The notes beneath the pieces were generated by a model. The model did not search any database. It was not told where the DNA came from and saw only the letters and a program-made list of their open reading frames with translations. This document shows positions 54,520 to 63,545 of a stretch of 64,000 nt of DNA, one piece after another. Both the position numbers and the translations under genes were made by a program. Location: assembly GCF_027938815.1 (NCBI RefSeq), contig NZ_CP115913.1:3196001-3260000 (forward strand). The letters run 5' to 3'. This DNA comes from Oceanirhabdus sp. W0125-5. Lineage in GTDB: Bacteria; Bacillota; Clostridia; Clostridiales; Clostridiaceae. How positions within the stretch are numbered: position 1 is the stretch's first letter; each line of letters starts with the position of its first letter.

Positions 54520-54528
54520 CTATATAAT
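54500..54528 (+). promoter_or_regulatory. Promoter of the T-box/ileS transcript
   Basis: TTTACA (54500-54505), 17-base spacer, TATAAT (54523-54528). It overlaps the preceding terminator; transcription would start near 54535. Confidence 0.5.
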
Positions 54529-54534
54529 ATTACA

Positions 54535-54827
54535 TATCGTAAATAACATAATATTCTAAAAACTGTGATGGAGACAGTAGGTATTTTCTGAAGGTTACAG
54601 CGAGTTGGGTATGGTGTAAGCCAACACTATTAGGGAAATATTGAACATCACTCCAGAGTTTCAGGCTGAAATCATTAACATAGATATTAGAGCAGTTAAA
54701 CTGTATATCTATGAGAGTAGGTTCTGACGGTATTCTACCGTTAAAAGGAACGCATATGTTGGTATGTCGTATCAGGTGGTACAGCGGAATTATACTTTCG
54801 CCCTGTTATAGGGGTGGAAGTTTTTTT
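54535..54827 (+). promoter_or_regulatory. T-box riboswitch, isoleucine-specific
   Basis: A classical T-box leader before ileS: stem I with CAGCGAGTTGGG and GGTGTAAGCC, the specifier loop TTGAACATCACTCC with codon ATC at 54647-54649 (Ile), the T-box AGGTGGTACAGCGG at 54774-54787 for tRNA 3'-end pairing, and a terminator (ACTTTCGCCCT / AGGGGTGGAAGT, 54794-54820) followed by seven T. Uncharged tRNA-Ile would favour antitermination and turn on ileS when isoleucine charging falls, including under synthetase inhibition. Confidence 0.9.
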
Positions 54828-54886
54828 ATTTTAAAATACTCCCTAAACACCTCGACATTCCTAAAAATTGGATAGGAGGTGAGAGT

Positions 54887-54964
54887 ATGAGTGAAGGTGA
54901 AATTAGTGGTGACATTCATATTAGAGAATTTTGGATTATAAATAAGGGAGGAAGATTTAAATGA
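54887..54964 (+). CDS. 25-aa leader peptide translationally coupled to ileS
   Basis: ATG 54887 follows ATAGGAGGTGAG, a near-perfect ribosome site. The peptide MSEGEISGDIHIREFW... has five Ile among 25 residues and its TGA stop overlaps the ileS ATG as ATGA (54961-54964). Its own ribosome site is stronger than the GGGAGGAAG of ileS. This suggests coupling, and perhaps Ile-codon-dependent pausing, in addition to the T-box. Confidence 0.6.
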   Translation: MSEGEISGDIHIREFWIINKGGRFK

Positions 54965-57900
54965 GTAAATACAGTACAAAACCTGATTTTGTAAATATGG
55001 AACATGAAATGATAAACTTTTGGAAAGATCATAACTGCTTTGAGAAATTAAAAGATAAAAATAAGGATAATAAACCTTTTAGATTCCTTGATGGACCTAT
55101 AACTGCAAATAATCCAATGGGTATACATCATGCCTGGGGAAGAACAATAAAGGATGTTTTCTTAAGATATAAAGCTTTAAATGGGTATTCATGTCATTAT
55201 AGAAATGGATTTGATGCACAAGGCTTATGGGTCGAGGTGGAAGTTGAAAAGGAACTAGGATTTAAAGATAAAAGAGATATAGAAAAGTATGGAATGGAGA
55301 ACTTTACTAATAAATGTGTTGAGAGAGTTACAAAGTTCTCAGGGGTAATAACTGAGCAGTCTAAACGTCTTGGTCAGTGGATGGATTGGGAGAATTCATA
55401 TTACACTCATACTGATGAGAATATAGAGGGAATATGGACATTTCTACAAAAGTGTCACCAAAATGGATGGATAAAACAGGCATATCGCCCTATGCCATGG
55501 TGTCCTAGATGTGGAACTTCATTATCAGCTCATGAGATGTCTGGTTCATACCATGAAGTTGAGCATACTGCAGTATATGTAAAACTGCCATTAAAGGAAA
55601 AGCCTTGGGATATGTTAGTGTGGACGACTACACCATGGACTTTATCTTCCAATGTTGCCTTAGCTGTAAATGCTGAAATAGAGTATGCTGTAGTTAACTA
55701 TGGTGGAGAGAGACCTTTAGTTTTAGCTAAAAATGCACTAAAGCTTCTTAAAAGAAAAGTAACAGTAGTAGAGACATTTATGGGTAGTGAGCTTGAGGGA
55801 ATGCACTATGAAACATGTTTTCCATCACTTCCAGTTCAAAAGGAATTAGATCATAAAATAGTTTTATGGGATATGGTTTCAGCTGAAGAAGGCTGTGGAG
55901 TTGTCCATATAGCACCAGGTTGTGGAGCAGAGGACTTTGAACTTGGTCAGAATTTAGACTTAGAGGCTATATGTCCAATAGATGAATCAGGAACTTTTAT
56001 GGAAGGCTATGATTGGTTAACTGGAATGAAAGCTTCAGAAGCTGCGCAGCTTGTATTTGATAAGCTAGAGGAGCAAGGAAAACTCTTTGAAACTCATAAA
56101 TATACACATAGTTATCCAGTGTGCTGGAGATGTAAAACAGAGGTTTTATTCAGACTGGTACAGGAATGGTATATAAAGACTGATGAGATAAAACCAAGGC
56201 TTTTAAAGGCTGCTAGTGAGGTTAAATGGGAACCGGAATATATAGGTAAAAGAATGCAGAACTGGCTTATGAACATGGGGGACTGGAATATATCTCGTAA
56301 GCGTTTTTATGGGTTACCACTTCCATTCTATCAATGTAAAAAATGCGGAAAGCTTACTGTTGTAGGATCAAAAGAAGAATTAAGAAACTTAGGAGGAAGT
56401 AAGGTTGACGAGCTTCCAGAACTTCATAGACCTTGGATAGATAGTGTAAAGATAAAGTGTCCTCATTGTGAAGCAGAGGTTTCAAGAGTTAGTGCAGTAG
56501 GAGACGTTTGGCTTGATGCTGGAATAGTACCATTTACAACATTAGGTTACTTTAAAGATAGAGAAAAGTGGAAGAGTTATTTCCCAGCAGAGTGGGTAAC
56601 AGAAATGAGAGAACAGGTAAGACTATGGTTCTACTCATTGCTATTTATGAGTGTTACCCTGGTAGACAAAGCTCCTTATGAGAAAGTTCTTGCCTATAAT
56701 AGTGTAGTTGCAGAGGATGGAACAAGATTTTCAAAAACAGGCTTTATGATAAAGTTTGATGAAGCAGCTGAAAAAATAGGAGCAGATACAGTGAGATATC
56801 TCTTTGCAGGTGCTAATGTATCTAGCGATGTTAGATTCGGTTATAACCTTGGTGAGGAAGCAAAAAGAAAACTATTAGGCTTCTGGAATGTGTATGTTTT
56901 CTTTATGACATATGCAGAGCTTGAAAAGCCTGATATAGAAAACTTTGATTTTGCTGCATGTACTGATGTAACTGATAAATGGCTTCTTGTAAGAACTAAT
57001 AAATTTATACAAAATTCTACTGCCTCTTTAGAAAATTATAAAACAGCTGAAGTAATAGATGAATTTGAAGCTTATGTTGATGATATATCAAACTGGTATG
57101 TGAGATGCAACAGACGTAGGTTCTGGAAGCAGGAGAAATCTAAAGATAAGTTAGCTGCTTATGGATGCTTATATAAAGCATTAAAAACAGCAGTTCAAGT
57201 AATGGCTCCAATAATACCTTTTATGACAGAATATATGTGGCAGAACATGGTGAGAAAATTTGAAAGGAACTCAGAAGAATCAATACATTTAAGCAGTTGG
57301 CCCGTACCAATACCTAATGTAGAAGATAATGATTTGCTAAAGGAAACTGAGACAGTAAGAAAAGTAATAGGATTATCACTTAAGGTGAGAAATGAGAATC
57401 AACTTAAGGTTAAGCAGCCACTTTCTGTTATGTATGTTAATTCAAGCTCAGAGAATAAAACTGCTGTAAGTAAAATGCTTCATATAGTAAAGGATGAGCT
57501 AAATATAAAGGAAGTAGAGTTCTTAAATGATTTCAGTACTCTTAATACAAGATATCTTACACTAAACTTTAAAAATGCAGGAGCTGTCTTTAAAGAAAGA
57601 GTTCAAGAATTAAAGAAAGCACTTGATAATATAACTTATGAAGAAATGATGTATATAATATCAAAATTTGATGTAGGAGAAAAGGCTAATTTACCTAGCT
57701 TTGGAGATGATGAGCTAGAGAAGGACTTATTTATAGAGAAAACAAAGTACAAGGAAAATATATCAGCTGCTTCTGATAATGATATATGTGTAGCACTTAA
57801 AACAGATCTCACTGAAGAACTTATACTTGAAGGATTATACAGAGAGCTTTTACGTCAGTGTCAGGTTCTACGAAAAGAAGCTAATTTGCGTATAGAGCAG

Positions 57901-58080
57901 AGAATAGTTCTTGGAATAAAATGTAGCAGTGAAAGAATGAAAGTAGTAGTTGAAAAGTACAGAGAAAATATAGCTGAGGAAACATTGGCTCTTAAACTTA
58001 TGGAAGATATAGATAATCCATTAATGGTTAAAGGGGTAACGATAGGGGAATATGAAGTTAATTTACAGATAGGATTATAG
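54961..58080 (+). CDS. ileS: Isoleucyl-tRNA synthetase, divergent type with GXHH signature
   Basis: 1039 residues. ATP-site signature HxGH is replaced by Gly54-Ile-His-His57 (NNPMGIHHAWGRTIKD), a swap of the conserved Gly and first His. The second motif is Arg589-Phe-Ser-Lys-Thr (KMSKS-like). The editing domain, WTTTPWTLSSNVAL, Cys zinc sites (CPRCG, CWRC, CKKCG, CPHC) and a long C-terminal anticodon region are present. IleRS2 enzymes with a GXHH motif have been reported to be hyper-resistant to mupirocin; this is established for that group, not tested here. Controlled by the T-box and coupled leader peptide. Whether it is the only ileS of the genome cannot be seen. Confidence 0.93.
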   Translation: MSKYSTKPDFVNMEHEMINFWKDHNCFEKLKDKNKDNKPFRFLDGPITANNPMGIHHAWGRTIKDVFLRYKALNGYSCHYRNGFDAQGLWVEVEVEKELGFKDKRDIEKYGMENFTNKCVERVTKFSGVITEQSKRLGQWMDWENSYYTHTDENIEGIWTFLQKCHQNGWIKQAYRPMPWCPRCGTSLSAHEMSGSYHEVEHTAVYVKLPLKEKPWDMLVWTTTPWTLSSNVALAVNAEIEYAVVNYGGERPLVLAKNALKLLKRKVTVVETFMGSELEGMHYETCFPSLPVQKELDHKIVLWDMVSAEEGCGVVHIAPGCGAEDFELGQNLDLEAICPIDESGTFMEGYDWLTGMKASEAAQLVFDKLEEQGKLFETHKYTHSYPVCWRCKTEVLFRLVQEWYIKTDEIKPRLLKAASEVKWEPEYIGKRMQNWLMNMGDWNISRKRFYGLPLPFYQCKKCGKLTVVGSKEELRNLGGSKVDELPELHRPWIDSVKIKCPHCEAEVSRVSAVGDVWLDAGIVPFTTLGYFKDREKWKSYFPAEWVTEMREQVRLWFYSLLFMSVTLVDKAPYEKVLAYNSVVAEDGTRFSKTGFMIKFDEAAEKIGADTVRYLFAGANVSSDVRFGYNLGEEAKRKLLGFWNVYVFFMTYAELEKPDIENFDFAACTDVTDKWLLVRTNKFIQNSTASLENYKTAEVIDEFEAYVDDISNWYVRCNRRRFWKQEKSKDKLAAYGCLYKALKTAVQVMAPIIPFMTEYMWQNMVRKFERNSEESIHLSSWPVPIPNVEDNDLLKETETVRKVIGLSLKVRNENQLKVKQPLSVMYVNSSSENKTAVSKMLHIVKDELNIKEVEFLNDFSTLNTRYLTLNFKNAGAVFKERVQELKKALDNITYEEMMYIISKFDVGEKANLPSFGDDELEKDLFIEKTKYKENISAASDNDICVALKTDLTEELILEGLYRELLRQCQVLRKEANLRIEQRIVLGIKCSSERMKVVVEKYRENIAEETLALKLMEDIDNPLMVKGVTIGEYEVNLQIGL

Positions 58081-58134
58081 AGAAATAGACTTAGTTATAA
58101 ACAAATAAGAAAAGAGTAAAAGGGGAGAGTTGAT

Positions 58135-58950
58135 ATGCTAACACCATTTGTAAAAGAAGATAATTTTTTTAATGAGAAGCCATTTTTAAATGACGAGGTT
58201 CAATTTAATTTGATGCACAGAATCGCTGATGATTCAAATGCGTTATTATTAAGAGCAGAAGACAATAGAGCAATAGCTGCTCGTTCAACTAGTAAACATC
58301 CAATGTGGTTATGGACAGAGCCAAAGCTTAGCACTACTGAGGTGCAAGATGTTATTAAGGAAGTCAATATGCTTTTAGCGAATGAAGAATCCTTTGAACT
58401 TGTTGCAACTCATGAAATCATAGAGCTATTCTCAAAGGAGTTTGGTGGGCATTCTGAAGAAGTTATGGAGATGGAATCCTATCATTGTCCAGAAGTTTTG
58501 ATGCCTGATTCAATTTCTGGAGTGATGAAAAAATCATCTATGGAGGATGTGGAAATAATTGCTGAATATTGCAAAGGCTTTATTTATTGGGGATTCGGTA
58601 AAGAGGTAACAAGAGAGAGTCAGCTAAAAGGAGCTGAAAGCTTAATAAAATCAGGCAATTTATATGTGCTTAAAGTTAATGGTAGTATTGTTTCTATGGC
58701 ATATATAGCACACAGAGCACCAAGACATGCTCGTATCAACTATGTGTATACACCGCCAAAACATCGTAAAAATGGATATGCCAGTGAATTAGTAGCTTAC
58801 CTAAGTAAAGTAATACTAGATGAAGGACTTACACCAAACCTTTATACTGATCTTTCTAATAGTACCTCTAACAAGGTGTACAAATCAGTTGGATATATAG
58901 AGTGTGGAAAGGTTAGGCATTATAGATTTAGTAGAACTAAAGCAGAATAA
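58135..58950 (+). CDS. GNAT-family acetyltransferase
   Basis: 271 residues. The C-terminal half is a GNAT fold: LYVLKVNGSIVSMAYIAHR, then RINYVYTPPKHRKNGYASELVAYLSKV with the acetyl-CoA pyrophosphate loop (RKNGYA) and NLYTDLSNSTSNKVYKSVGY. The N-terminal ~130 residues are a helical extension with no clear family. Substrate unknown. The start follows AGGGGAGAG. It lies 54 bases after ileS with no terminator, and may be read through from it. Confidence 0.87.
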   Translation: MLTPFVKEDNFFNEKPFLNDEVQFNLMHRIADDSNALLLRAEDNRAIAARSTSKHPMWLWTEPKLSTTEVQDVIKEVNMLLANEESFELVATHEIIELFSKEFGGHSEEVMEMESYHCPEVLMPDSISGVMKKSSMEDVEIIAEYCKGFIYWGFGKEVTRESQLKGAESLIKSGNLYVLKVNGSIVSMAYIAHRAPRHARINYVYTPPKHRKNGYASELVAYLSKVILDEGLTPNLYTDLSNSTSNKVYKSVGYIECGKVRHYRFSRTKAE

Positions 58951-58967
58951 ATTTAAAATGAGTTCAT

Positions 58968-59041
58968 AGCAATGACTCCTTTCTTTATATTTGTGTGGTC
59001 AGAGACTCAATTATAACAGAAAACAGGGGTCATTGTTTTTT
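58968..59041 (+). terminator. Long-loop terminator after the GNAT gene
   Basis: CAATGACTCCT pairs with AGGGGTCATTG across about 45 bases, followed by TTTTTTATAT. Confidence 0.6.
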
Positions 59042-59199
59042 ATATAAAAAACTATCAAAATTCCTAGAAATTAAGGATATAGAAACAAATAAAGGTGTGT
59101 AAACTTTATTATAATGATAATGTATTTATGTATTGCATATGAATGAAATATAACAAGGAAAAATTTATAATTATTAAAGGGTTTGAAGGAGTGATGAAA

Positions 59200-60411
59200 A
59201 TGAAAACTTTGTTCGATCTAAGAAAGAAAGAAGATGGTGGAATGTTAGAGGACATCCAAAATCTTTATGATGAACCTTTAGAGATTGTCAGATTAGGAGA
59301 TAAATCCATATCTTCATGCATTGGCTGTTGGAACTGTTGGGTCAAGACCCCTGGTAGATGTGTAATGAAAGATGAAATGGCTGAATTCTATCCAAATTAT
59401 ATAAACAGTGATACTGTCATCTTACTAATTGATACAGTACAAGGATTTATCAGCCATCAAGCTAAAGCTTTTTTTGACAGGACAATTCCACACTACCATC
59501 CATATATAGAACTTGTAGATGGAGAATGTCATCATGTTGCTAGATATAATAACTATCCTGATATGGTATTTTATTATGATACTGAAGATTTAACAAATCA
59601 AGAAGAACAGGTTATTGAAGATTATTTGTATCGTACTGCTTACCATTTTCAATCTAAAGCCTATCGAATTGTAAAAGATGGCAGTCTTCAATTACGATCC
59701 TTAGAAGCAAGGAAGGCTAAGAGACATGTTGTGGATTTTGCATCAATTGAACCCATGGAAAAACTAGTGATTTACAATGGTTCTCCTAGAATGAGTGGCA
59801 GCAATTCTGCACTTATACTAAAAAAAGCTATTGAAGCCCTTTGCGATAGAGTTGATATTCGAGATTTAAAGGAATGTGATAAATGGGATGAATGGGCAGA
59901 GAATTTTAAAAGTGAGAAACATGTTATGTTCTTCATGCCTTTATATGTCCACGCTATGCCTTCTCACGTAATGGGATTTATTGAGAAACTTCAAGTTTCC
60001 AACGGAAGTATTAGTTTTTTTGTACAATCTGGTTTTCCTGAAAGTAGTCAATCTCACTATCTTGAGGCATACTTTGAACAATTAGCTCTAAGGTTGGGAA
60101 GAACATATTTAGGTACAGCCATTAAGGGAGGGGTGGAAGGTTTACAGATTAGGCCGGCTAAGGATCAGGATAGAATAATGGAACCAATGATAAAGGCCAT
60201 TGAGAATTTAGTGTACAAAGGAAATTTCAACAGAACAAGTATTGATAAATTAGCCATGCCAATTCGATTGGGAATGGGCAGGAAAATCCTCTTTAAGTTA
60301 CTTAGCAAGATTGGACTAATTAATTTTTTCTGGAATAAACAGCTTAAAGAAAATCAAGCATATGAAAAACGTTTTAATTGCCCTTACTTATCTTTACCTA
60401 AAGAGAGCTAA
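59200..60411 (+). CDS. NADPH-dependent FMN reductase-family protein with two flavodoxin-like halves
   Basis: 403 residues. First half: SISSCIGCWNCWVKTPGRCVMKDEM (two Cys in CIGCWNCW typical of the FMN-reductase/iron-sulfur flavoprotein group) and FFDRTIPHYHPYI. Second half: KLVIYNGSPRMSGSNSALILKKAI, an FMN phosphate loop, then MPLYVHAMPSHVMGFIEKL. Two such domains in one chain are less usual. It should reduce a small molecule or flavin with NAD(P)H. ATG 59200 lies 9 bases after GGAG (59194 only 3); upstream codons to 59143 have no site. Confidence 0.82.
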   Translation: MKTLFDLRKKEDGGMLEDIQNLYDEPLEIVRLGDKSISSCIGCWNCWVKTPGRCVMKDEMAEFYPNYINSDTVILLIDTVQGFISHQAKAFFDRTIPHYHPYIELVDGECHHVARYNNYPDMVFYYDTEDLTNQEEQVIEDYLYRTAYHFQSKAYRIVKDGSLQLRSLEARKAKRHVVDFASIEPMEKLVIYNGSPRMSGSNSALILKKAIEALCDRVDIRDLKECDKWDEWAENFKSEKHVMFFMPLYVHAMPSHVMGFIEKLQVSNGSISFFVQSGFPESSQSHYLEAYFEQLALRLGRTYLGTAIKGGVEGLQIRPAKDQDRIMEPMIKAIENLVYKGNFNRTSIDKLAMPIRLGMGRKILFKLLSKIGLINFFWNKQLKENQAYEKRFNCPYLSLPKES

Positions 60412-60486
60412 CGCATATTGATTGCTGTAATTCAAATACATTTAGTAAGGATAAATTGGAATATTGTTTCCTTATAGACAGTATAT

Positions 60487-60517
60487 TAGACACCACCATA
60501 CAGGTAGTGTCTTTTTA
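60487..60517 (+). terminator. Terminator after the FMN-reductase gene
   Basis: AGACACCACC and GGTAGTGTCT pair with a 5-base loop, followed by TTTTTAT. Confidence 0.75.
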
Positions 60518-60575
60518 TGTTCCACTGCAAAAGTATTCTTTAATTACTTAACTCACTCTAGCCTTAACTAACTCT

Positions 60576-60900
60576 CTAATATTTGTACTGATAAACTTTT
60601 TCATCCCCATCAAATTTTCCAGTATCCTTGAATTCTAATGATTTATATAAATTAATTGAAGGTTCATTATTTCTTTCTAATGAAAGGTTTATATACTTTG
60701 CTCCAATTTTCTCATAGATACTCATTGCTATTTTACAAGCTATTTTTCCATAACCTTTTCCTTGATGCTCCTTATCAATCATAATTCTCCAAGTATAATT
60801 ATCAGGCTCATTTAACCATAAATCATTACGAAGCATAATAAATCCTACTGGACAATCATCCGAATAAATTAAATATGGTAAATTTTTAGTGGGATTAACA
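60576..60900 (-). pseudogene. GNAT acetyltransferase, 5'-truncated
   Basis: Read on the minus strand from ~60900: VNPTKNLPYLIYSDDC, PVGFIMLRNDLW, then YTWRIMIDKEHQGKGYG with the acetyl-CoA loop and NLSLERNNEPSINLYKSLEF. About 107 codons are open, but no start or ribosome site exists; an ATG at 60836 lies inside the fold. A full GNAT protein needs another 40-60 N-terminal residues, lost at the junction with the next gene. Confidence 0.7.
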
Positions 60901-60901
60901 T

Positions 60902-61717
60902 ATGCTTGTTTTCTCTATGGAGATAGTAGAGAAGCTTGGTGACGTTTATAAGATAAGAATAGAGCATAAACAGGATGAAAATATACAAGGATATGCCCAA
61001 TCAAATATTGGGATAAATCACAAAAAAGCTTACGTGGAGTTTTCTCCTAAGAGTAAAGAACTTAGCTTTCTAGAGGATAATACTTTAACAGATTATTTAA
61101 AGGAAAACGAATATCAGTTTAGAAAGTTACTACATAATAAAAGACCTAGAAGCTACTATGTTGGATTTAAATTGATCTTTTCTTTTAGGGATAAAAAGGA
61201 TGTAGCTGGCTTTAATGATAGGAAAAAGATAGTGGTTTTAGATAAAAGTGGGTATGAGGTAGATAGCTATGTTATGGATAAGGGAGATGATAGGATTCAT
61301 AAAATATATACTGATGGTAGCTTTTTAGAGAAACAGAATAAAGGAGCCTTTGCTCTTATAATTGAGGATTTAGAAGGAAATTATAAAACTCACTCTGAGA
61401 AAGTTTTTGAAAGTGGCAGCAGTCAAACAGAGCTTATGGCCGCTATGAAGGGATTAGAGATTCTCAAAGATGTTGAAAAGATTAGAATAGTTACTGATAG
61501 TCAATATGTAAGAAAAGGGTTAACAGAGTGGATATTTTGCTGGAAGATAAATGGATGGCTTACTGCTAATGGTGAAAAGGTTAAGGACATAGATAACTGG
61601 GTTAAATTCGATAAACTTACAGAAGGAAAATACATTGAGTTTCAATGGGTAAAAGGACATTCAGATCATTTTGAAAATACACTTTGTGATCTTTATGCGA
61701 AGGAAGCTACAAAATAG
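60902..61717 (+). CDS. RNase HI-like protein
   Basis: Up to 271 residues. The C-terminal ~150 residues are a complete RNase HI domain: Asp in IYTDGSFLEKQNKGAF, Glu in SSQTELMAAMKGLEIL, Asp in RIVTDSQYVRKGLTEW, and Asp in VKGHSDHFENTLCDLYAKE. The N-terminal ~120 residues (NIQGYAQSNIG, KKAYVEFSPKSKELS) look like an extension seen in some clostridial RNase H-like proteins. ATG 60902 has no ribosome site, nor does ATG 60917, and it abuts the truncated GNAT gene, so the original start may be lost. Would degrade RNA in RNA-DNA hybrids. Confidence 0.8.
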   Translation: MLVFSMEIVEKLGDVYKIRIEHKQDENIQGYAQSNIGINHKKAYVEFSPKSKELSFLEDNTLTDYLKENEYQFRKLLHNKRPRSYYVGFKLIFSFRDKKDVAGFNDRKKIVVLDKSGYEVDSYVMDKGDDRIHKIYTDGSFLEKQNKGAFALIIEDLEGNYKTHSEKVFESGSSQTELMAAMKGLEILKDVEKIRIVTDSQYVRKGLTEWIFCWKINGWLTANGEKVKDIDNWVKFDKLTEGKYIEFQWVKGHSDHFENTLCDLYAKEATK

Positions 61718-61835
61718 ATAAATATATTTTTCAGTTAAATAATTTAAAATTAACAAATGAATTTTAAAACTGAACCCTAGTTTTTAAAAAACAACTAGGA
61801 TTAGAACTACAGTTCACTAAAATTGAAGAATTTTT

Positions 61836-61870
61836 AAGTTCCCTCAGGCTAATGTCGTGAGGGAACTTTT
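61836..61870 (+). terminator. Terminator after the RNase H-like gene
   Basis: AAGTTCCCTCA and TGAGGGAACTT form a perfect 11-base stem with an 11-base loop, followed by TT and TTTG. Confidence 0.8.
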
Positions 61871-61973
61871 GTTTAGGTACAGTTTATATTCCTTTAGTTT
61901 TGTGAGTTCTTTTTTAATTTATGCTACTAAAAAATTTGTATTTAAATATTTTATTTCAAAAAACCACTTGCAG

Positions 61974-61995
61974 TTGACGTTACGTCATCTGGTAT
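61974..61995. promoter_or_regulatory. MerR-type operator/promoter
   Basis: TTGACGTTACGTCA includes a -35 TTGACG and a TGACG/CGTCA palindrome; TATTAT or TATTTA follows 13-18 bases later. TGAC-N-ACGTCA-type dyads in the spacer are typical of MerR/TipA-like regulators. The downstream GyrI-like protein is the usual effector-binding domain of such systems. Confidence 0.4.
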
Positions 61996-62113
61996 TATTT
62001 AAACATGAATTATGTGAAGAAAGAAGTAAGTTACCCATAATTTTCATGTGATGTTCATTTTGTATGGAGAACAACTTACTTCGAAATATAAAGATTGTTT
62101 GGAGGGATATATT

Positions 62114-62596
62114 ATGAAGATAAACTCAATGTTCGCTGAAGAATTAAGAATCATAACTATACCTGAAATGAGGGTTGCAGTTTGTAATATTGTAAGTGAA
62201 GCACCAGAGGAAGATGCATTAAACATAGTTTTGGAATGGGCAGAAAGTGAAAAAATAATGGGAACTGCTCGTATCTTTGGATTTAATACTAGTCCATATT
62301 CTAAAGAGAGTAATGAGTATGGTTGGGCAGCTTGTGTAACTATTCCAGAAGATATTGATTTACCAGAATATCTTGAAGAGAAAAGGATGTCAGGGGGTCT
62401 CTATGCCTCACTTAGTTGTGTAAATGAAATATATGATTCATGGCAGAAAGTGATGAAGTTGTTAAAAGAAAATACTGAGTATGTATTTGATGAAACTCGT
62501 TTAGGTCTTGAGGAACATATAAGTAAAGGCGGGATAAAAGGGAATAGAGAATTTTACATAAATCTTTTAGAGCCAGTAAAAGAAATAGGCAATTAG
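62114..62596 (+). CDS. GyrI-like effector-binding-domain protein
   Basis: 160 residues. Typical features: PEMRVAVCNIVSEAPEEDAL, ARIFGFNTSPYSKESNEYGWAACVTIPED, LPEYLEEKRMSGGLYASLSCV, WQKVMKLLKENTEYVFDETRLGLEEH. This is the SOUL/GyrI fold that binds hydrophobic cations or drugs and often follows a MerR HTH. Here it is free-standing: no MerR domain is fused or adjacent. TGGAGGGATAT is 5 bases before ATG 62114. Confidence 0.85.
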   Translation: MKINSMFAEELRIITIPEMRVAVCNIVSEAPEEDALNIVLEWAESEKIMGTARIFGFNTSPYSKESNEYGWAACVTIPEDIDLPEYLEEKRMSGGLYASLSCVNEIYDSWQKVMKLLKENTEYVFDETRLGLEEHISKGGIKGNREFYINLLEPVKEIGN

Positions 62597-62621
62597 AAGT
62601 GATTAATAAGGGGGTGCTAGT

Positions 62622-63533
62622 ATGAGTAATGAAATTAGAAAAATGTATGAAGAAGCTCTTGATTCTATTATGAATCAAATGAAAAAGGATAAATATGTTA
62701 TTGGTGTGCTACTTGGGGGAAGCTTATCCTATGATGTTGTATGGGAAAAATCAGATATTGATTTGATAGTAATTGTTGAAGATACAAAGAAACCATATAA
62801 ATTCCATAGTTTTACTGAGAACAATATAATTATAAATGCTTCCATTTATAATCGAAATAAATTCATGAGGCTATTTGAATCACAACTAAGCAGCAGTCGT
62901 TTCCATTCATTTATATCGAAGTCTACTCTTTTGTTTTCAAAAGATGAGTCATTAACAGAATACTATAACAATATGATTAATGTTGGTGAGAATGACAACA
63001 ACATGATTCTTGTATTATATGGTGCAATGGCTGTGGCACATTTAGCTAAGGCACAAAAATGGTTACTAATAAAAGATGACTATATGTACAGCTACTATGA
63101 AATAACACATTTGATAAGAATACTTGCAGATATTGAAGTTGTTCTTAACAATGAAATACCTACAAGAGAGGCCATACATAGAGCTTTAAAATATAATGAT
63201 AACTTTTTTAGGAAGTTATATATAGATTTAGCGCAAGAAGAAAAAAATCCAAAGAATATTTGTAAGGCTATTGAGTTAATACAAAAATATCTTGAAGAAA
63301 GAACTTGTAAGTTATTCAATCCCATATTGGAATTATTATCGGATTATGGGGACTTAATTGGCGCTACAGAATTACATGAGCGATTATCTAAAAAAATGGA
63401 TATCGATAAGGCTTTATTAATTGAAGCTTTTGAATGGCTGGTAGAAAAAGAAAAGATACAAAAATCTTCTTTACCTGTGAGAATAACAACAAAAAGTAGA
63501 ATTCAAGTTGAAGAAGTAGCATATTGCATATAA
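62622..63533 (+). CDS. Nucleotidyltransferase-domain protein
   Basis: 303 residues. NTase core at ~28-55: GVLLGGSLSYDVVWEKSDIDLIVIVED (GGS-x-SDIDLIV metal site). A long helical C-terminal part follows, with a possible HTH near the end (ELHERLSKKMDIDKALLIEAFEWLVEKEKIQ). Similar proteins modify drugs or act in stress systems; which applies here is unknown. AGGGGGTG is 7 bases before ATG. A UvrA-family gene starts 12 bases after its stop, so they share an operon, which suggests a joint role in response to a DNA-active or other drug. Confidence 0.8.
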   Translation: MSNEIRKMYEEALDSIMNQMKKDKYVIGVLLGGSLSYDVVWEKSDIDLIVIVEDTKKPYKFHSFTENNIIINASIYNRNKFMRLFESQLSSSRFHSFISKSTLLFSKDESLTEYYNNMINVGENDNNMILVLYGAMAVAHLAKAQKWLLIKDDYMYSYYEITHLIRILADIEVVLNNEIPTREAIHRALKYNDNFFRKLYIDLAQEEKNPKNICKAIELIQKYLEERTCKLFNPILELLSDYGDLIGATELHERLSKKMDIDKALLIEAFEWLVEKEKIQKSSLPVRITTKSRIQVEEVAYCI

Positions 63534-63545
63534 GGAGATGTTAGT

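Larger units (their letters stand above)
61718..62113. other. Intergenic region between the RNase H-like and GyrI-like genes
   Basis: About 400 bases. Contains a terminator at 61836-61870, the palindrome TGACGTTACGTCA at 61975-61987 and a short MNYVKKEVSYP frame (62006-62041) that looks like the N-terminus of a lost ORF. An in-frame GTG/ATG at 62048 lacks a ribosome site. Confidence 0.45.

Noticed and set aside
61857-62051. 64-codon plus-strand frame before the GyrI-like gene
   Set aside because: It begins inside a terminator stem, is Phe/Leu-rich and lacks a ribosome site.
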